Source: Gammaproteobacteria bacterium (lineage in GTDB: Bacteria; Pseudomonadota; Gammaproteobacteria; Arenicellales; Poriferihabitantaceae). From it: 42,371 nt of DNA. Shown here piece by piece: positions 11,301 to 19,677 of this stretch. The stretch spans positions 1 through 42,371 of the forward strand of contig JAJDVC010000250.1 in the NCBI GenBank assembly GCA_022826305.1, in the 5' to 3' direction. A model generated the notes under the pieces. The model worked only from the letters and a program-made list of their open reading frames with translations, did not search any database and was not told the DNA's origin. Position 1 is the first letter of the stretch; every line of letters starts with the position of its first letter. The position numbers and the translations under genes are program-made.

Positions 11301-11515
11301 GCCAGCTTGTCCTCCTGAAGGTTGAGGATTTCCCGCTCGACTTCCGCCGGGGCCGCCCCGTGCCAGGTCGTGGTAACCGTGATGACCGGGCGGTTGACGT
11401 CCGGGGCCAGCTGTATGGGGATGGTCTGCAGGGCCACCAGGCCGAACAGGATCACCAGCAGTACGGCTGCGGTGACCGCGATCGGTCGTTGTATTGAAAT
11501 GCCGATAAGGTTCAT
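8342..11515 (-). CDS. RND efflux transporter inner-membrane permease (AcrB/HAE1 type)
   Basis: 1057 aa; 'RPIAVTAAVLLVILFGL', 'ITVTTTWHGAAPAEVEREI', 'VVDAAIVVLENIYR', 'SVPVAAAGGFAGLALL', 'VGIVVNNAILLV'. Confidence 0.96.
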   Translation of the reverse strand: MNLIGISIQRPIAVTAAVLLVILFGLVALQTIPIQLAPDVNRPVITVTTTWHGAAPAEVEREILNLQEDKLAGLEGLKSITGQAESGQARVTLEFKVGNNMDRALLLVANRLDRVTGYPDEAEQPTLEIAGSEDTAIAWFILTRQDGIERPIHQFGDFVNDIVKERLERVPGVGRINVYGVSERQIHIQIEPSLLARYQLTIGQVTRALRTANISIGAGNIDEGKRRYVVRTQGELNTLDRIREVMIRSTDGRGSLGRVRLDDIATVEFGYETPRASIRLLGDAALAMSAERQTGANVIETMQGLRSAVDELNLHVIPDSGLQLQQVYDETVYINSAIDLVQQNIWVGGSLAALILLLFLRSARATIIISMAIPVSVIGAFVAMAALGRSINVISLAGLAFAVGMVVDAAIVVLENIYRLRESGHSTLRAAYLGAQQVWGAVLVSALTTIMVFIPVLVMELEAGQLFRDIAVAISVSVILSLLVSVSVIPALSNALLGGRRPGKRLRLPIMDWCGALFVRAILGFAGSVTRSRMLALLVVCCVTALASYSAYRMVPKLEYLPEGNRNLLFGIIIPPPGYNLRTMTDIAEGIESATRHLWASENPAGAEPDSPPQIERFFFVATPSRTFLGAVAVQPERVAELKPILSRPVFREPGTFGFITQPSIFGRGIGGGRKIELDISGADIERIIQVAGQAFGLVASQFPREEGNEWRPVPGLELGAPEVRVIPDQLRLSDSGLNATELAQTIDSFNDGLRVSQSTVDGKLMDVMLKGHASAVMQTQGIDNLPIVTPQGHIVPVSSLSEIVLTSGPTEIRHRERFRTITLEVRPNPGIPLETAIDQLRTGVVEPLEKQGLPDGIKLNISGTADKLVETRNAMAVNLILALIIIFLVMAVLFESFVYPLIIMLSVPVAAAGGFAGLALLNQVGYQPLDMLTMLGFIILVGIVVNNAILLVHQTLHHIRREDMAPDEAIRTATRHRIRPIFMSTLTSVFGMLPLVLFPGAGSELYRGLGSVVVGGLSLSAVITLVIVPPMMALLMAPLEGRYRKRSSTEAEAVPE

Positions 11516-11525
11516 CGGCGGGGTG

Positions 11526-12650
11526 TCACTGGCTCCACTGCGACTGTCCGACCGTGACGGCCTGCCCGGGAGTCAGCCGTTCGTTGCCCCGGATGATCAC
11601 CTGGTCGCCCTCGGACAGGCCGCCAAGCACTTCCACCCGATCGCCTATGGCTTCTCCGGTAACGATTGTACGAAGGAGCGCCTGACCTTCTTCGGCGACA
11701 TAGACAAGCGTCTGGTTGCCCCGCTGTATCAGGCCATCCTTGTGAGTGGAGAGAATCTGACGCGCCTGCCCGGCCGGCAGTTCGACGACGACGCTCTGCT
11801 CGGTGGCCAGTATGCCGCTGTCTTCCTGCCAGGTTATCGAGAAGCGCACGCGACGGGTCCGGGTCCGGGGATTCTCCTGGGGCACCACGGCACGGACATG
11901 CGCAGTGTGTCGGCTGCCGTTGTCCAGCACCACGGATACCTGCGTGCCGGGAGGAATCCCCGCAATCTGCCTGTACGGCACATCCGCCTCCAGTTCGAGT
12001 TCTCCGTCGGAAACCAGGGAAACCACCGCCTGGCCTACCCGCAGGTAGCTGCCGATCTCGGTATCCTTGCCTACCACCGTACCACCGTAGGGCGCCAGGA
12101 CCTCGCTGTACCGGAGCTTCAGGTCTACCAGGGCGATGCTCGCCTGCGTGCTGGCGACGGCGGTTTCGGCTTCCTCTACCCGTGCGCTTGCAATGGTCTG
12201 CTGCTGCTGCGCATCGTCATAGGATGCCTGGCTGACGGCTGCCGAGCTTTGCAACCGTGCAAGCCGGTCAACTTCCTGGCTGGCCAGCTTGAGCAGGGAC
12301 CGCGCCACGTTCAGGCGCGCCCGGGCCTCCTTGCGACGGACCGTGGCCTGGGCCTTTTCCAGTTCCAGTTCGGTCGTGTCAATGCGTGCCAGCAACTGGC
12401 CCTTGTCAACCCGGTCGCCAATACGGACCAGCAGTTCCAGGACCGGTCCTTCCACGCGCGATGCGACAGTGCCCGCGTATCTCGCCACCAGGCGGCCGAT
12501 TACCGGGGCGGTCTGGCCGAACTGCTGCCTGATTACCCCGTCGACCGATACCGGTGCGGCATGTTGCGCCCAGGAACCGGATATCGCAACCAGCAACATG
12601 CACAGCCCCGCTACCCAGGCATAAGTCCAGTATGTGTTCGTGCGCACCAT
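11526..12650 (-). CDS. RND efflux periplasmic adaptor (membrane fusion protein)
   Basis: 'GPVLELLVRIGDRVDKGQLLARID', coiled-coil hairpin, 'VLAPYGGTVVGKDTEIGSYLRVGQAV'; start at internal Met with signal peptide MVRTNTYWTYAWVAGLCMLLVAISGSWA. Confidence 0.93.
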   Translation of the reverse strand: MVRTNTYWTYAWVAGLCMLLVAISGSWAQHAAPVSVDGVIRQQFGQTAPVIGRLVARYAGTVASRVEGPVLELLVRIGDRVDKGQLLARIDTTELELEKAQATVRRKEARARLNVARSLLKLASQEVDRLARLQSSAAVSQASYDDAQQQQTIASARVEEAETAVASTQASIALVDLKLRYSEVLAPYGGTVVGKDTEIGSYLRVGQAVVSLVSDGELELEADVPYRQIAGIPPGTQVSVVLDNGSRHTAHVRAVVPQENPRTRTRRVRFSITWQEDSGILATEQSVVVELPAGQARQILSTHKDGLIQRGNQTLVYVAEEGQALLRTIVTGEAIGDRVEVLGGLSEGDQVIIRGNERLTPGQAVTVGQSQWSQ

Positions 12651-12795
12651 GTCTGACGGATCGGCTTGTCTGAACCGTCTATTGTACCAGCGGAAGCCGG
12701 CGATACCGCCCTTCAGAAAGTAAAGACCATGGAGATTGACAAGGAAAACCGCGATCCGATGGTTGCCGCGGATGCCCGCACAGCCGTTGCCCTGC

Positions 12796-13050
12796 ATGCT
12801 CTCCCCTGGTCACGCACACGACGCGACCCGCCAACTGGTCCGGGCGCGGGGTTTCAGGCCGGTGGTGCCGCCGAAGCGCAATCGGTGCGCACCCCGGCAA
12901 TACGACGAGGCATTGTACCAGCGGCGCAACGAGATCGAGTGCCTGTTCCGACGCCTCGAGGGCTTTCGCAGGGTCTGATCGCGCTTCGACAGGCTTGATG
13001 TCATCTTCCTCGGCTTCGTTACCTTCGCACTCATCATCGAATTCCTGAGC
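12796..13050 (+). pseudogene. IS5-like transposase C-terminal remnant
   Basis: 'DATRQLVRARGFRPVVPPKRNRCAPRQYDEALYQRRNEIECLFRRLEGFRRV[TGA]SRFDRLDVIFLGFVTFALIIEF' resembles the C-terminus of IS5-family DDE transposases; in-frame stop at 12976-12978; no N-terminal catalytic region found. Confidence 0.75.
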
Positions 13051-13059
13051 TTGCGGCAA

Positions 13060-14221
13060 CAAGCCCTGGCCGGACTGGACTTTTTCCATCAGTTTCGGCA
13101 GGAAGATAGCCGTGACGCCATTCCCGGCCGGGAACTCATCTTCGCCGCTGTACACAATGAACCTGCGCGTGGCGCCGACGTCTCCGCAAGTCTGGCTGAA
13201 GCGCTTTCCCGGCCTGGGTGCGACACCGTGCCTGATTTCCGAGGACGGCATCCTGATGACAAGATCAATTTCCGCACCGGCAGCCGTGCGGTAACAACGG
13301 GTTTCTGCAAGGCACGGCAGGACAGAATGAATATTCTCCACCACGAAACCTTCCCAGCCTTTCCCCAGTAAGGGACTGGAAAGCAATGCGTCATGGCTGC
13401 CTATGCCGAGCAACCTGTGCTGGATACCGCTATCCCGAATATGGTAGCGCGGTGACTTCACCGGTCGTTTCCCGACATTGGCATGCCACGGCTCCAGACG
13501 CCTGACCAGCAACAGGCCGGCGAGAATGTCGATTTAGTGGTTGACGGCGGGGCGCTGTATTTCCAGGTTGCCTGCAAGCCTGCTGGTATTCACGGGCTCG
13601 CCCTGCAGATGCGCCAGCATCGTCCACAACCGACGCAACCGGCCGGCGGGGACCCGGAAATCCATCTGGGGAACGTCACGCTCAGCATAGGTACGGACCA
13701 GATCCTCCAGCCAGTACATGGCCATGTCATCAGTATCGGCGAGGTAGCTGTCTGGAAAGCCGCCACGCAGCCAGAGCCTGTTCAGGCATTCTCGACCATG
13801 GCCGGATTCAAGCATGTTCAATCCACCCATCTCGACATGGCTGATACGCCCTGCGAGGCGCTCCGATGGCTGGCGGAGCAGGTCCATCGATGCTGATCCC
13901 AGCAACAGAAACTGTGCGGTTTTCCTTCCTTCCTGCCTGTTCTCGTCAATCAAGCCGCGCAGAACCATGAACAGGTCCGGGCTACGCTGTATTTCATCCA
14001 GAATGATCAGCTTGTCCTTGTACGAACCAGGATAACTTTCCGGATCGCTCGGTTTCAGCAGGTCTCCCGGAACCTCCAGATCAAGGTAGACCGAGTCCGT
14101 GCCTGCTGCCAGGGTCCTGGCAAGCGTTGTCTTGCCTGCCTGCCGCGCACCCCGCAGTGCAACTGGTGGGTGCGCGCTCGAGATTCTCCCGTAGCTTGCC
14201 TGTAATCCATCGAGCAATCAT
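13060..14221 (-). pseudogene. DUF4143-type P-loop ATPase pseudogene
   Basis: Walker A 'ALRGARQAGKTTLARTLA', 'KLIILDEIQRSPDLFMVLRGLID', 'FLLLGSAS', then after an in-frame TAA (13534-13536) 'ILAGLLLVRRLEPWHANVGKRPVKSP...IRDSGIQHRLLGI...GKGWEGFVVENI...GAEIDLVI' in the same frame; N-terminal MIARWITGKLRENLERA lies in another frame. Confidence 0.85.
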
Positions 14222-14551
14222 GCCTTGTAATCTGTATCGAAAATATTCAACATGCAAGGCATGAATCCTGATCTTCCTCAGCTGACCGGAATATGGAGCC
14301 TTGCGCCCCGAAAGATCGAATCCGGCAGATCAGGTCAATACCGAAGGATTCCCGTCGTGCCATGAGCATGACATCCGATACAGCGCCAGTACCGTGTACT
14401 TGACTCCGTGGATGGGAACTCATACAGTCAACCCCCTTGGCTGATGCCTGTATTCCACCAAAAGACGTTCGGTTGCCCTGAATGAAGTGTGCGTGCGGAT
14501 GGGGAGAGGTGCTCAGGCATTGTTCCACCTTCATGACGAACGAGAATCACC

Positions 14552-15151
14552 ATGAGGATAATCATCATAGGGGCCGGCGGTTCCGTCGGCAGCACGGCGG
14601 CAGAGGCGCTTGAAGGCCGGCATGAACTGATCCGTGTCGGTCGGCAATCAGGCGACATCCAGGTGAATATCGGCGATATCGGCAGCATCCGGGACATGTA
14701 CCGGCAGACCGGAAAGGTCGATGCCGTGATCGTCGCGGCAGGACACGGTCATTTCGGCCCGGTGGCGGAGATGAGCGGAGAGCAATGGATGAAGGGTATC
14801 TACCACAAGGCGCTGCCCCAGGTGAATGTGGTACTGGAGGGTATTCCATTTGTCAACGACGGCGGTTCCTTTACCCTGACCAGTGGCGTACTGAACCGTG
14901 ATCCGATTTCCGGGGGGACATGTTCCGCATCGGCAAACGGCGCGATTGACGGTTTCGTGCTGGGCGCTGCGGTGGACATGCCGCGAGGAATCCGGATCAA
15001 TTCCGTAAGTCCGGGATTGCTTCAGAATTCGGTGGAGCGGTTCAGGGGAAAGTTTCCGGGACACGATCCGGTATCCTCCAGGCGCGTCGGACTGGCGTAC
15101 TGCAAGAGTGTCGAGGGCGTGATCACCGGGCAGACCGTCCTCGTGGATTGA
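14552..15151 (+). CDS. Short-chain dehydrogenase (Lin1944-like divergent SDR lacking canonical YxxxK)
   Basis: 'MRIIIIGAGGSVGSTAAEAL' Rossmann motif, 'DAVIVAAGHGHFGP', 'FTLTSGVLNRDPISGGTCSASANGAIDGF', 'LPRG-like DMPRGIRINSVSPG'. Confidence 0.8.
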   Translation: MRIIIIGAGGSVGSTAAEALEGRHELIRVGRQSGDIQVNIGDIGSIRDMYRQTGKVDAVIVAAGHGHFGPVAEMSGEQWMKGIYHKALPQVNVVLEGIPFVNDGGSFTLTSGVLNRDPISGGTCSASANGAIDGFVLGAAVDMPRGIRINSVSPGLLQNSVERFRGKFPGHDPVSSRRVGLAYCKSVEGVITGQTVLVD

Positions 15152-15183
15152 GGCGGCCTGCCCCCGGAACACGGAGACCGGGA

Positions 15184-15564
15184 CTACAGCATTTCGTTTT
15201 CTTCCAGCACCCTGCGGGCCACCCTGAAGCATTCGAGTGCCTGCGGCACGCCGCAGTAGATGCCCACGACATGAACGATACCCCGGATCTGCTCCCTGGA
15301 GACACCGTTGCGGATTGCCCCCCGGCAGTGTATTTCCCATTCGTGCATTTTTCCGAGTGCTCCGATCATCGCCAGATTCATCATTGAGAGGGTCTTGGGG
15401 TCGATTGCGTCGTCTCCCCAGCCGAATCCCCAGCACCATGCGGTCATGGCTTCCTGGAAGGGGCGGGTGAAGTCATCCGCGTCGGCCAGATTCTTCTCCA
15501 CGTACTCTGCGCCGAGTGTTGCCTTGCGCTGGGCAAGCCCCTTGTCGAACAGGTCATTGTCCAT
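15184..15564 (-). CDS. Carboxymuconolactone decarboxylase (CMD) family protein
   Basis: 126 aa; 'CWGFGWGDDAIDPKTLSMMNLAMIGALGKMHEWEIHCRGAIRNGVSREQIRGIVHVVGIYCGVPQALE' matches the PcaC/CMD pattern. Confidence 0.88.
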   Translation of the reverse strand: MDNDLFDKGLAQRKATLGAEYVEKNLADADDFTRPFQEAMTAWCWGFGWGDDAIDPKTLSMMNLAMIGALGKMHEWEIHCRGAIRNGVSREQIRGIVHVVGIYCGVPQALECFRVARRVLEENEML

Positions 15565-15887
15565 AGCGTGTCTCCGGTAGAGATGGTCTTGGTAAAATGG
15601 ATCATGGAGTATATAGCCGATCCGGAAATAATCCTATTCAGAGCGTTGTTCATCTGCAATTCCCGCTGGCGGTGGATAATGGCTGTTCGGGGATGTGTTA
15701 GCAGGGTTTTCCCCGCGTACAGGACTGTTCAGGGAACCGGAATCTGACTTGCAGGGTGAACTGCAGTGATCGTTGCTTCCGATTTGGACTATGATATGAT
15801 TTATGGTAGCTGTAGAAAAAGATCGCTGAATTATGCTGTTGACCAATTACCCGGTGGTAGAAATTCCTGATTCGTCCGTTGATCATG

Positions 15888-16145
15888 AGGTCGGTTTCCC
15901 GGGGAACGATGAAAGCCTGTAAAGCAAGGGAGAAATCCGTTGTGGTCCGGCAAGGAAAAAACGCACTGCAACCCCCCGATATACATGGTTTTCCAAAGGA
16001 TTGGCGCGATCGGATCAGGGCGGATCTGTCGGCACAGCTGGAGGCTGGTGGAACCCTTTATGGAGTACGGTCAGACGGGGCCTACATTGCACGCACCCGG
16101 GGTGGAGACAGGGTTCTCAGACCACCTGACAGGAAATCCTCCTGA
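15888..16145 (+). CDS. Small hypothetical protein immediately upstream of the zeta-like toxin; candidate antitoxin
   Basis: 86-aa ORF ending 24 nt before the zeta-like gene; 'FPKDWRDRIRADLSAQLEAGGTLYGVRSDGAYIARTRGGDRVLRPPD'; TA-like arrangement. Function inferred from position. Confidence 0.5.
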   Translation, partial: RSVSRGTMKACKAREKSVVVRQGKNALQPPDIHGFPKDWRDRIRADLSAQLEAGGTLYGVRSDGAYIARTRGGDRVLRPPDRKSS

Positions 16146-16169
16146 CCTGCCGGTACCGGACCTGCGACC

Positions 16170-16730
16170 ATGCCTACTCTGCATGTGGTTGCCGGCCCCA
16201 ACGGTTGCGGCAAGTCAACATTGACTCGCATGAAGGGGTTTGATGGGCTGGAACCTATTGACCCTGACAGGATTCTGCGCGGTATGGTGTCCGGCACACC
16301 TCCACAAGCAGCCCGGAAGGCGTTACGCCTGAGATGGGTGGCGCTTGTTGAAAGAAAGTCATGTCTGGTGGAAACCACTCTCGCCGGTTTGGGTATTTTG
16401 AAACATATGAAAGATGCGCGGCGAAAGGGCTACCGGATTATCCTCCACTATATCTCCGTCGATTCCCCGGAACAGGCGCTTGATCGTATCCGCAACCGCG
16501 TCGCACTCGGTGGTCATGGTGTACCAGAGGCCGATGTTCGGCGGCGCTTCACCCGCTCATTGATCAATTTGCATGCAGCGGTCGAACAAGCGGATGAGGT
16601 ACTACTATATGACAACACGGACCCTGACCATCCGCACCGTGAAGTCGCGGTTCGCTGGACAGGGAATTGGTGGGTTGCAGAAGTTATTCCTGGCTGGGCT
16701 GATGCGGTCTTGGTTAATGCGTTTCGATGA
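16170..16730 (+). CDS. Zeta-toxin-like P-loop kinase
   Basis: 'PTLHVVAGPNGCGKSTLTRMKGFDGLEPIDPDRILRGM' Walker A plus zeta-like 'PDxI' motif; 'LVETTLAG', 'YRIILHYISVDSPEQALDRIRNRVALGGHGVPEADVRRRFTRSLINL'. Confidence 0.85.
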   Translation: MPTLHVVAGPNGCGKSTLTRMKGFDGLEPIDPDRILRGMVSGTPPQAARKALRLRWVALVERKSCLVETTLAGLGILKHMKDARRKGYRIILHYISVDSPEQALDRIRNRVALGGHGVPEADVRRRFTRSLINLHAAVEQADEVLLYDNTDPDHPHREVAVRWTGNWWVAEVIPGWADAVLVNAFR

Positions 16731-17020
16731 TGTTTATAACGATATCGGATGTTTTCACGAACTCAGACGGATCAGCCACTTCAATGAACGAATGTTTTAA
16801 GTCGAGTGATCGGGTAGTTCTATTGGATCAGGCCATAGTCCAGGACATGGAAGAAGTGCAATTCGTTAATCATCAATTCCAACGTCTAGTGGCCATAAAT
16901 AAACGGTTTGTTAGCTGCAATTTTAGATACTCGGAATTTGATGCTGCATATATCAGGAAGTGCATATTCGATTCATGCGATTTCACGAGGTGTAGATTTA
17001 CTAATTCCAATTTCCGTTGA
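16727..17020 (+). pseudogene. Pentapeptide-repeat protein, 5' fragment (truncated)
   Basis: 'NKRFVSCNFRYSEFDAAYIRKCIFDSCDFTRCRFTNSNFR' shows A(D/N)LxX-type repeats, then stops abruptly. Confidence 0.55.
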
Positions 17021-17605
17021 TTCAGACATTGATCTATTAGCTTTAGTTGAAGTTGAAGGATTTGATCAAAATATCGATCCCGATAAATTTTCGATCTATT
17101 CGTACAAACGAATTCAGGAACTATGGACCGCAGGAAATGCATTTGCATGGCACCTATCACTAGAGAGTAAGCTAATTTTACAGAGAGTGGAGAAGACTTT
17201 TTAAAAAGTTTAGGCCGGCCTTCCAGATACGCCAGTGCAGTCAACGATTGTTACAGATTTTTTGAGATTTTCGAGTCAGCTTGCTTGGCCATCAAACATG
17301 GAACGCCAAGTCTAGTATTTGAACTATCGACGGTGTTTTTAGCTATAAGAAACATTGCAACATGCTATTCGTTAGCAAGTATGCGGAAGCCGATATTTGG
17401 AAGGGATTCCGCTCGCATGATCGGTTCAAAAAGTATCACTATATCGGAACACACTTATTCGATATTAATGCGTTCAAGACTGCTTTCAACTCGAGGCTTG
17501 GGTGACGATGTCTCAAATTATGATCTGTGCAACCTGTTGTCAGAACTTGAAGTATGTAGGCAGTGGATGAACAACTTGTGTACGGAGATTAAAAATCATG
17601 GATGA
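17015..17605 (+). pseudogene. Nucleotidyltransferase-like protein, N-terminally truncated and frameshifted
   Basis: 'DSDIDLLALVEV...FSIYSYKRIQELWTAGNAFAWHLSLESKLILQ' (frame of 17016), then one-base shift to '...SGEDFLKSLGRPSRYASAVNDCYRFFEIFESACLAIKHGTPSLVFELSTVFLAIRNIATCYSL...' (frame of 17204). Confidence 0.45.
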
Positions 17606-17900
17606 ATTCGTAAATAGAATGAATACACAGAGGCATGTGTTAAATCTTGTAAATGGAAAAATTGACTTATCCGAGAAACTTTTTGGACTTTCATATAGTG
17701 CGATTCAACGATGGGCTTCAGCTAATCAACTGGACCTGTCTTCGGAAATAATATGTTTTCTGAGACAAATTTCATCAGATTTATTTTTCATTGCAACGCG
17801 TAGTCAAGAGCCCGTAAGTGCAGAATATAGATTTCGACGCCAACAGATCATTGGTTCAGTTTCTTCTCTTGAGCGTGCTTTACAAAATGAACCAGATTGA
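17598..17900 (+). CDS. Hypothetical protein (low GC), start overlaps end of the preceding NTase-like remnant
   Basis: 100-aa ORF, ATG at 17598 overlaps upstream stop by 8 nt, suggesting translational coupling; no family recognised. Confidence 0.45.
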   Translation: MDEFVNRMNTQRHVLNLVNGKIDLSEKLFGLSYSAIQRWASANQLDLSSEIICFLRQISSDLFFIATRSQEPVSAEYRFRRQQIIGSVSSLERALQNEPD

Positions 17901-18224
17901 CTCCCATGCCTGTCCCAAGCCACGCTCGAAGCCATCGCCTCTGTTCCGTTTCGGATTTTAATGATCTGCTGTCTTTGGTCTTTATACTAACCTCCAGCTG
18001 AATTCCGCCGTGATGTAGTCGTACTGCTTACTATTCATAAATACTTATCGTTTTAATACGTGACTTATCTGTAACAGGATTCTAGACACTTCCACATGTT
18101 TTCCATATTGGATTTGTGCTGTTAGCCGGGGTCTGGCAAATGACCATTCTCTGTACTCCGGAAATCAGGTCCACAAAATGATCATGTTATCATGCCTTCA
18201 ATCTACGTGATCTATCTCTGATTC

Positions 18225-19441
18225 ATGGCCGAAATCGACCTGTTAAATCTTTTCCATCCAGGTACAGGAAGTATTCCCCCGCACCTTGCGGGTCGTGATA
18301 CAGAGAAATCGTTTTTTCGAAATCAATTCAGCAACCTGCATTGCGACATTCAGTCGATCAGGACATGATTCTCTACGGGCCGCGCGGCAACGGCAAGACA
18401 TCGATGCTCCGTCATTTCACAATTAACTGTGAATGTGACGGTGTACTGCCTGCCATCATGTGGATGACGCCGAATCGCATGCGTTCCCTGAAAGACATGA
18501 CTACGGCAATTGCCAGTCAGGACAAGAGCCTCCTGCATGAATTTTCTCCTGTTGCCGCGTCGATTGATGTGGGGATCGCCAAGCTTGGTACCGAAGTTGA
18601 AATTGCTGAAAGATCGTCTTTCTTCAAGGACATTCTGGCGGCCACATGTTCCAGGAAGCCTTCTGTCCTGATCGTCGATGAAGCACATGAATTGGAACCG
18701 GGTATCGCCAACGACCTTCTGAATGCAAGCCAGGAACTACGGTCGAGTCCTGATACGCCTTTTTTTCTCGTGCTGGCGGGCACACCTGGCCTTGTAGGCC
18801 TGCTTCAACAGGCGCATTCAAGCTTCTGGGAAAGGAATGCTGTTTTTCAGGTTGGTCGCCTTTCCGCAGAGGATGCCGCGGATGCCTTGACACGGCCATT
18901 GACTTCCGCAGGCATCGCTTTCGACGGCGATATTGCAGCGGCCGTCGTCGATGGGTCTCACTGCTACCCGTATTTTATTCAGATATGGGGGCAGCAGATT
19001 GCCTTCGACTTGCACGATACCGGGGAGCGTTCTGTGTCCAGCAACACCCTTGCACGGATTGAGCATAAAGTCATGGACAGTATCAATGACTTGTACTCTC
19101 TGCGTTACGAAGAGTTATTCAATGCAGGTTTACTTGATACCTCTGAGCATATCGCCCTGTTTTTCGATGATTCCGGCGCGGAGGATATTACGCTTTCTGA
19201 TATCACATCTGTTGTAAGACATTCACACGGCCATCAGGGGGGCGATACGGCAGATACTTCCATCAAGAATACTATAGACAAGCTTTCCTCCACTGGCTTT
19301 ATCTGGCGGGTTCGCCCAAAAGGTTCCAAGTTCGCCTATTATGAGCCAGGCATTCCCAGCCTGATGAATTATGTTCTGGATAACATGCATCACAACAGGG
19401 AATTGTCACGCATCCCTCAAGGCCACAAGATAAAACCGTAA
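18225..19441 (+). pseudogene. AAA+ ATPase with C-terminal winged-helix-like domain; N-terminal frameshift
   Basis: Frame of 18225: 'MAEIDLLNLFHPGTGSIPPHLAGRDTEKSFFRNQFSNL', then shifts to ORF 18341: 'DMILYGPRGNGKTSML' (Walker A), 'SVLIVDEAHEL' (Walker B), 'FLVLAGTPGL' (sensor). May be functional if the frameshift is an assembly error. Confidence 0.7.
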
Positions 19442-19677
19442 CCCGTTCATCATATGTGACGGTTGTCATGGCGGCTCGCCTGTCGTACTCGATGCGGGTC
19501 CGCCCGTGCACGGTTCTGACGAAAGCCCGCATTCGGGTTTGCGTGCAGTCTTGCCAACCGTTGCCGCAACCAGTCCAGCAAGTTCCCGCCGGTCGGAAAG
19601 TTCACCGCCTTTCCTGCACCGGGCTGTCTGGCGTTATCTGCCTGAAGTCCGGTTTCCTTATGGTCCCGTTGGTCTGT

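Noticed and set aside
9725-11497. 590-aa ORF on + strand
   Set aside because: Antisense to the clearly homologous RND permease; His/Gln/Asp-rich composition typical of antisense frames in GC-rich DNA
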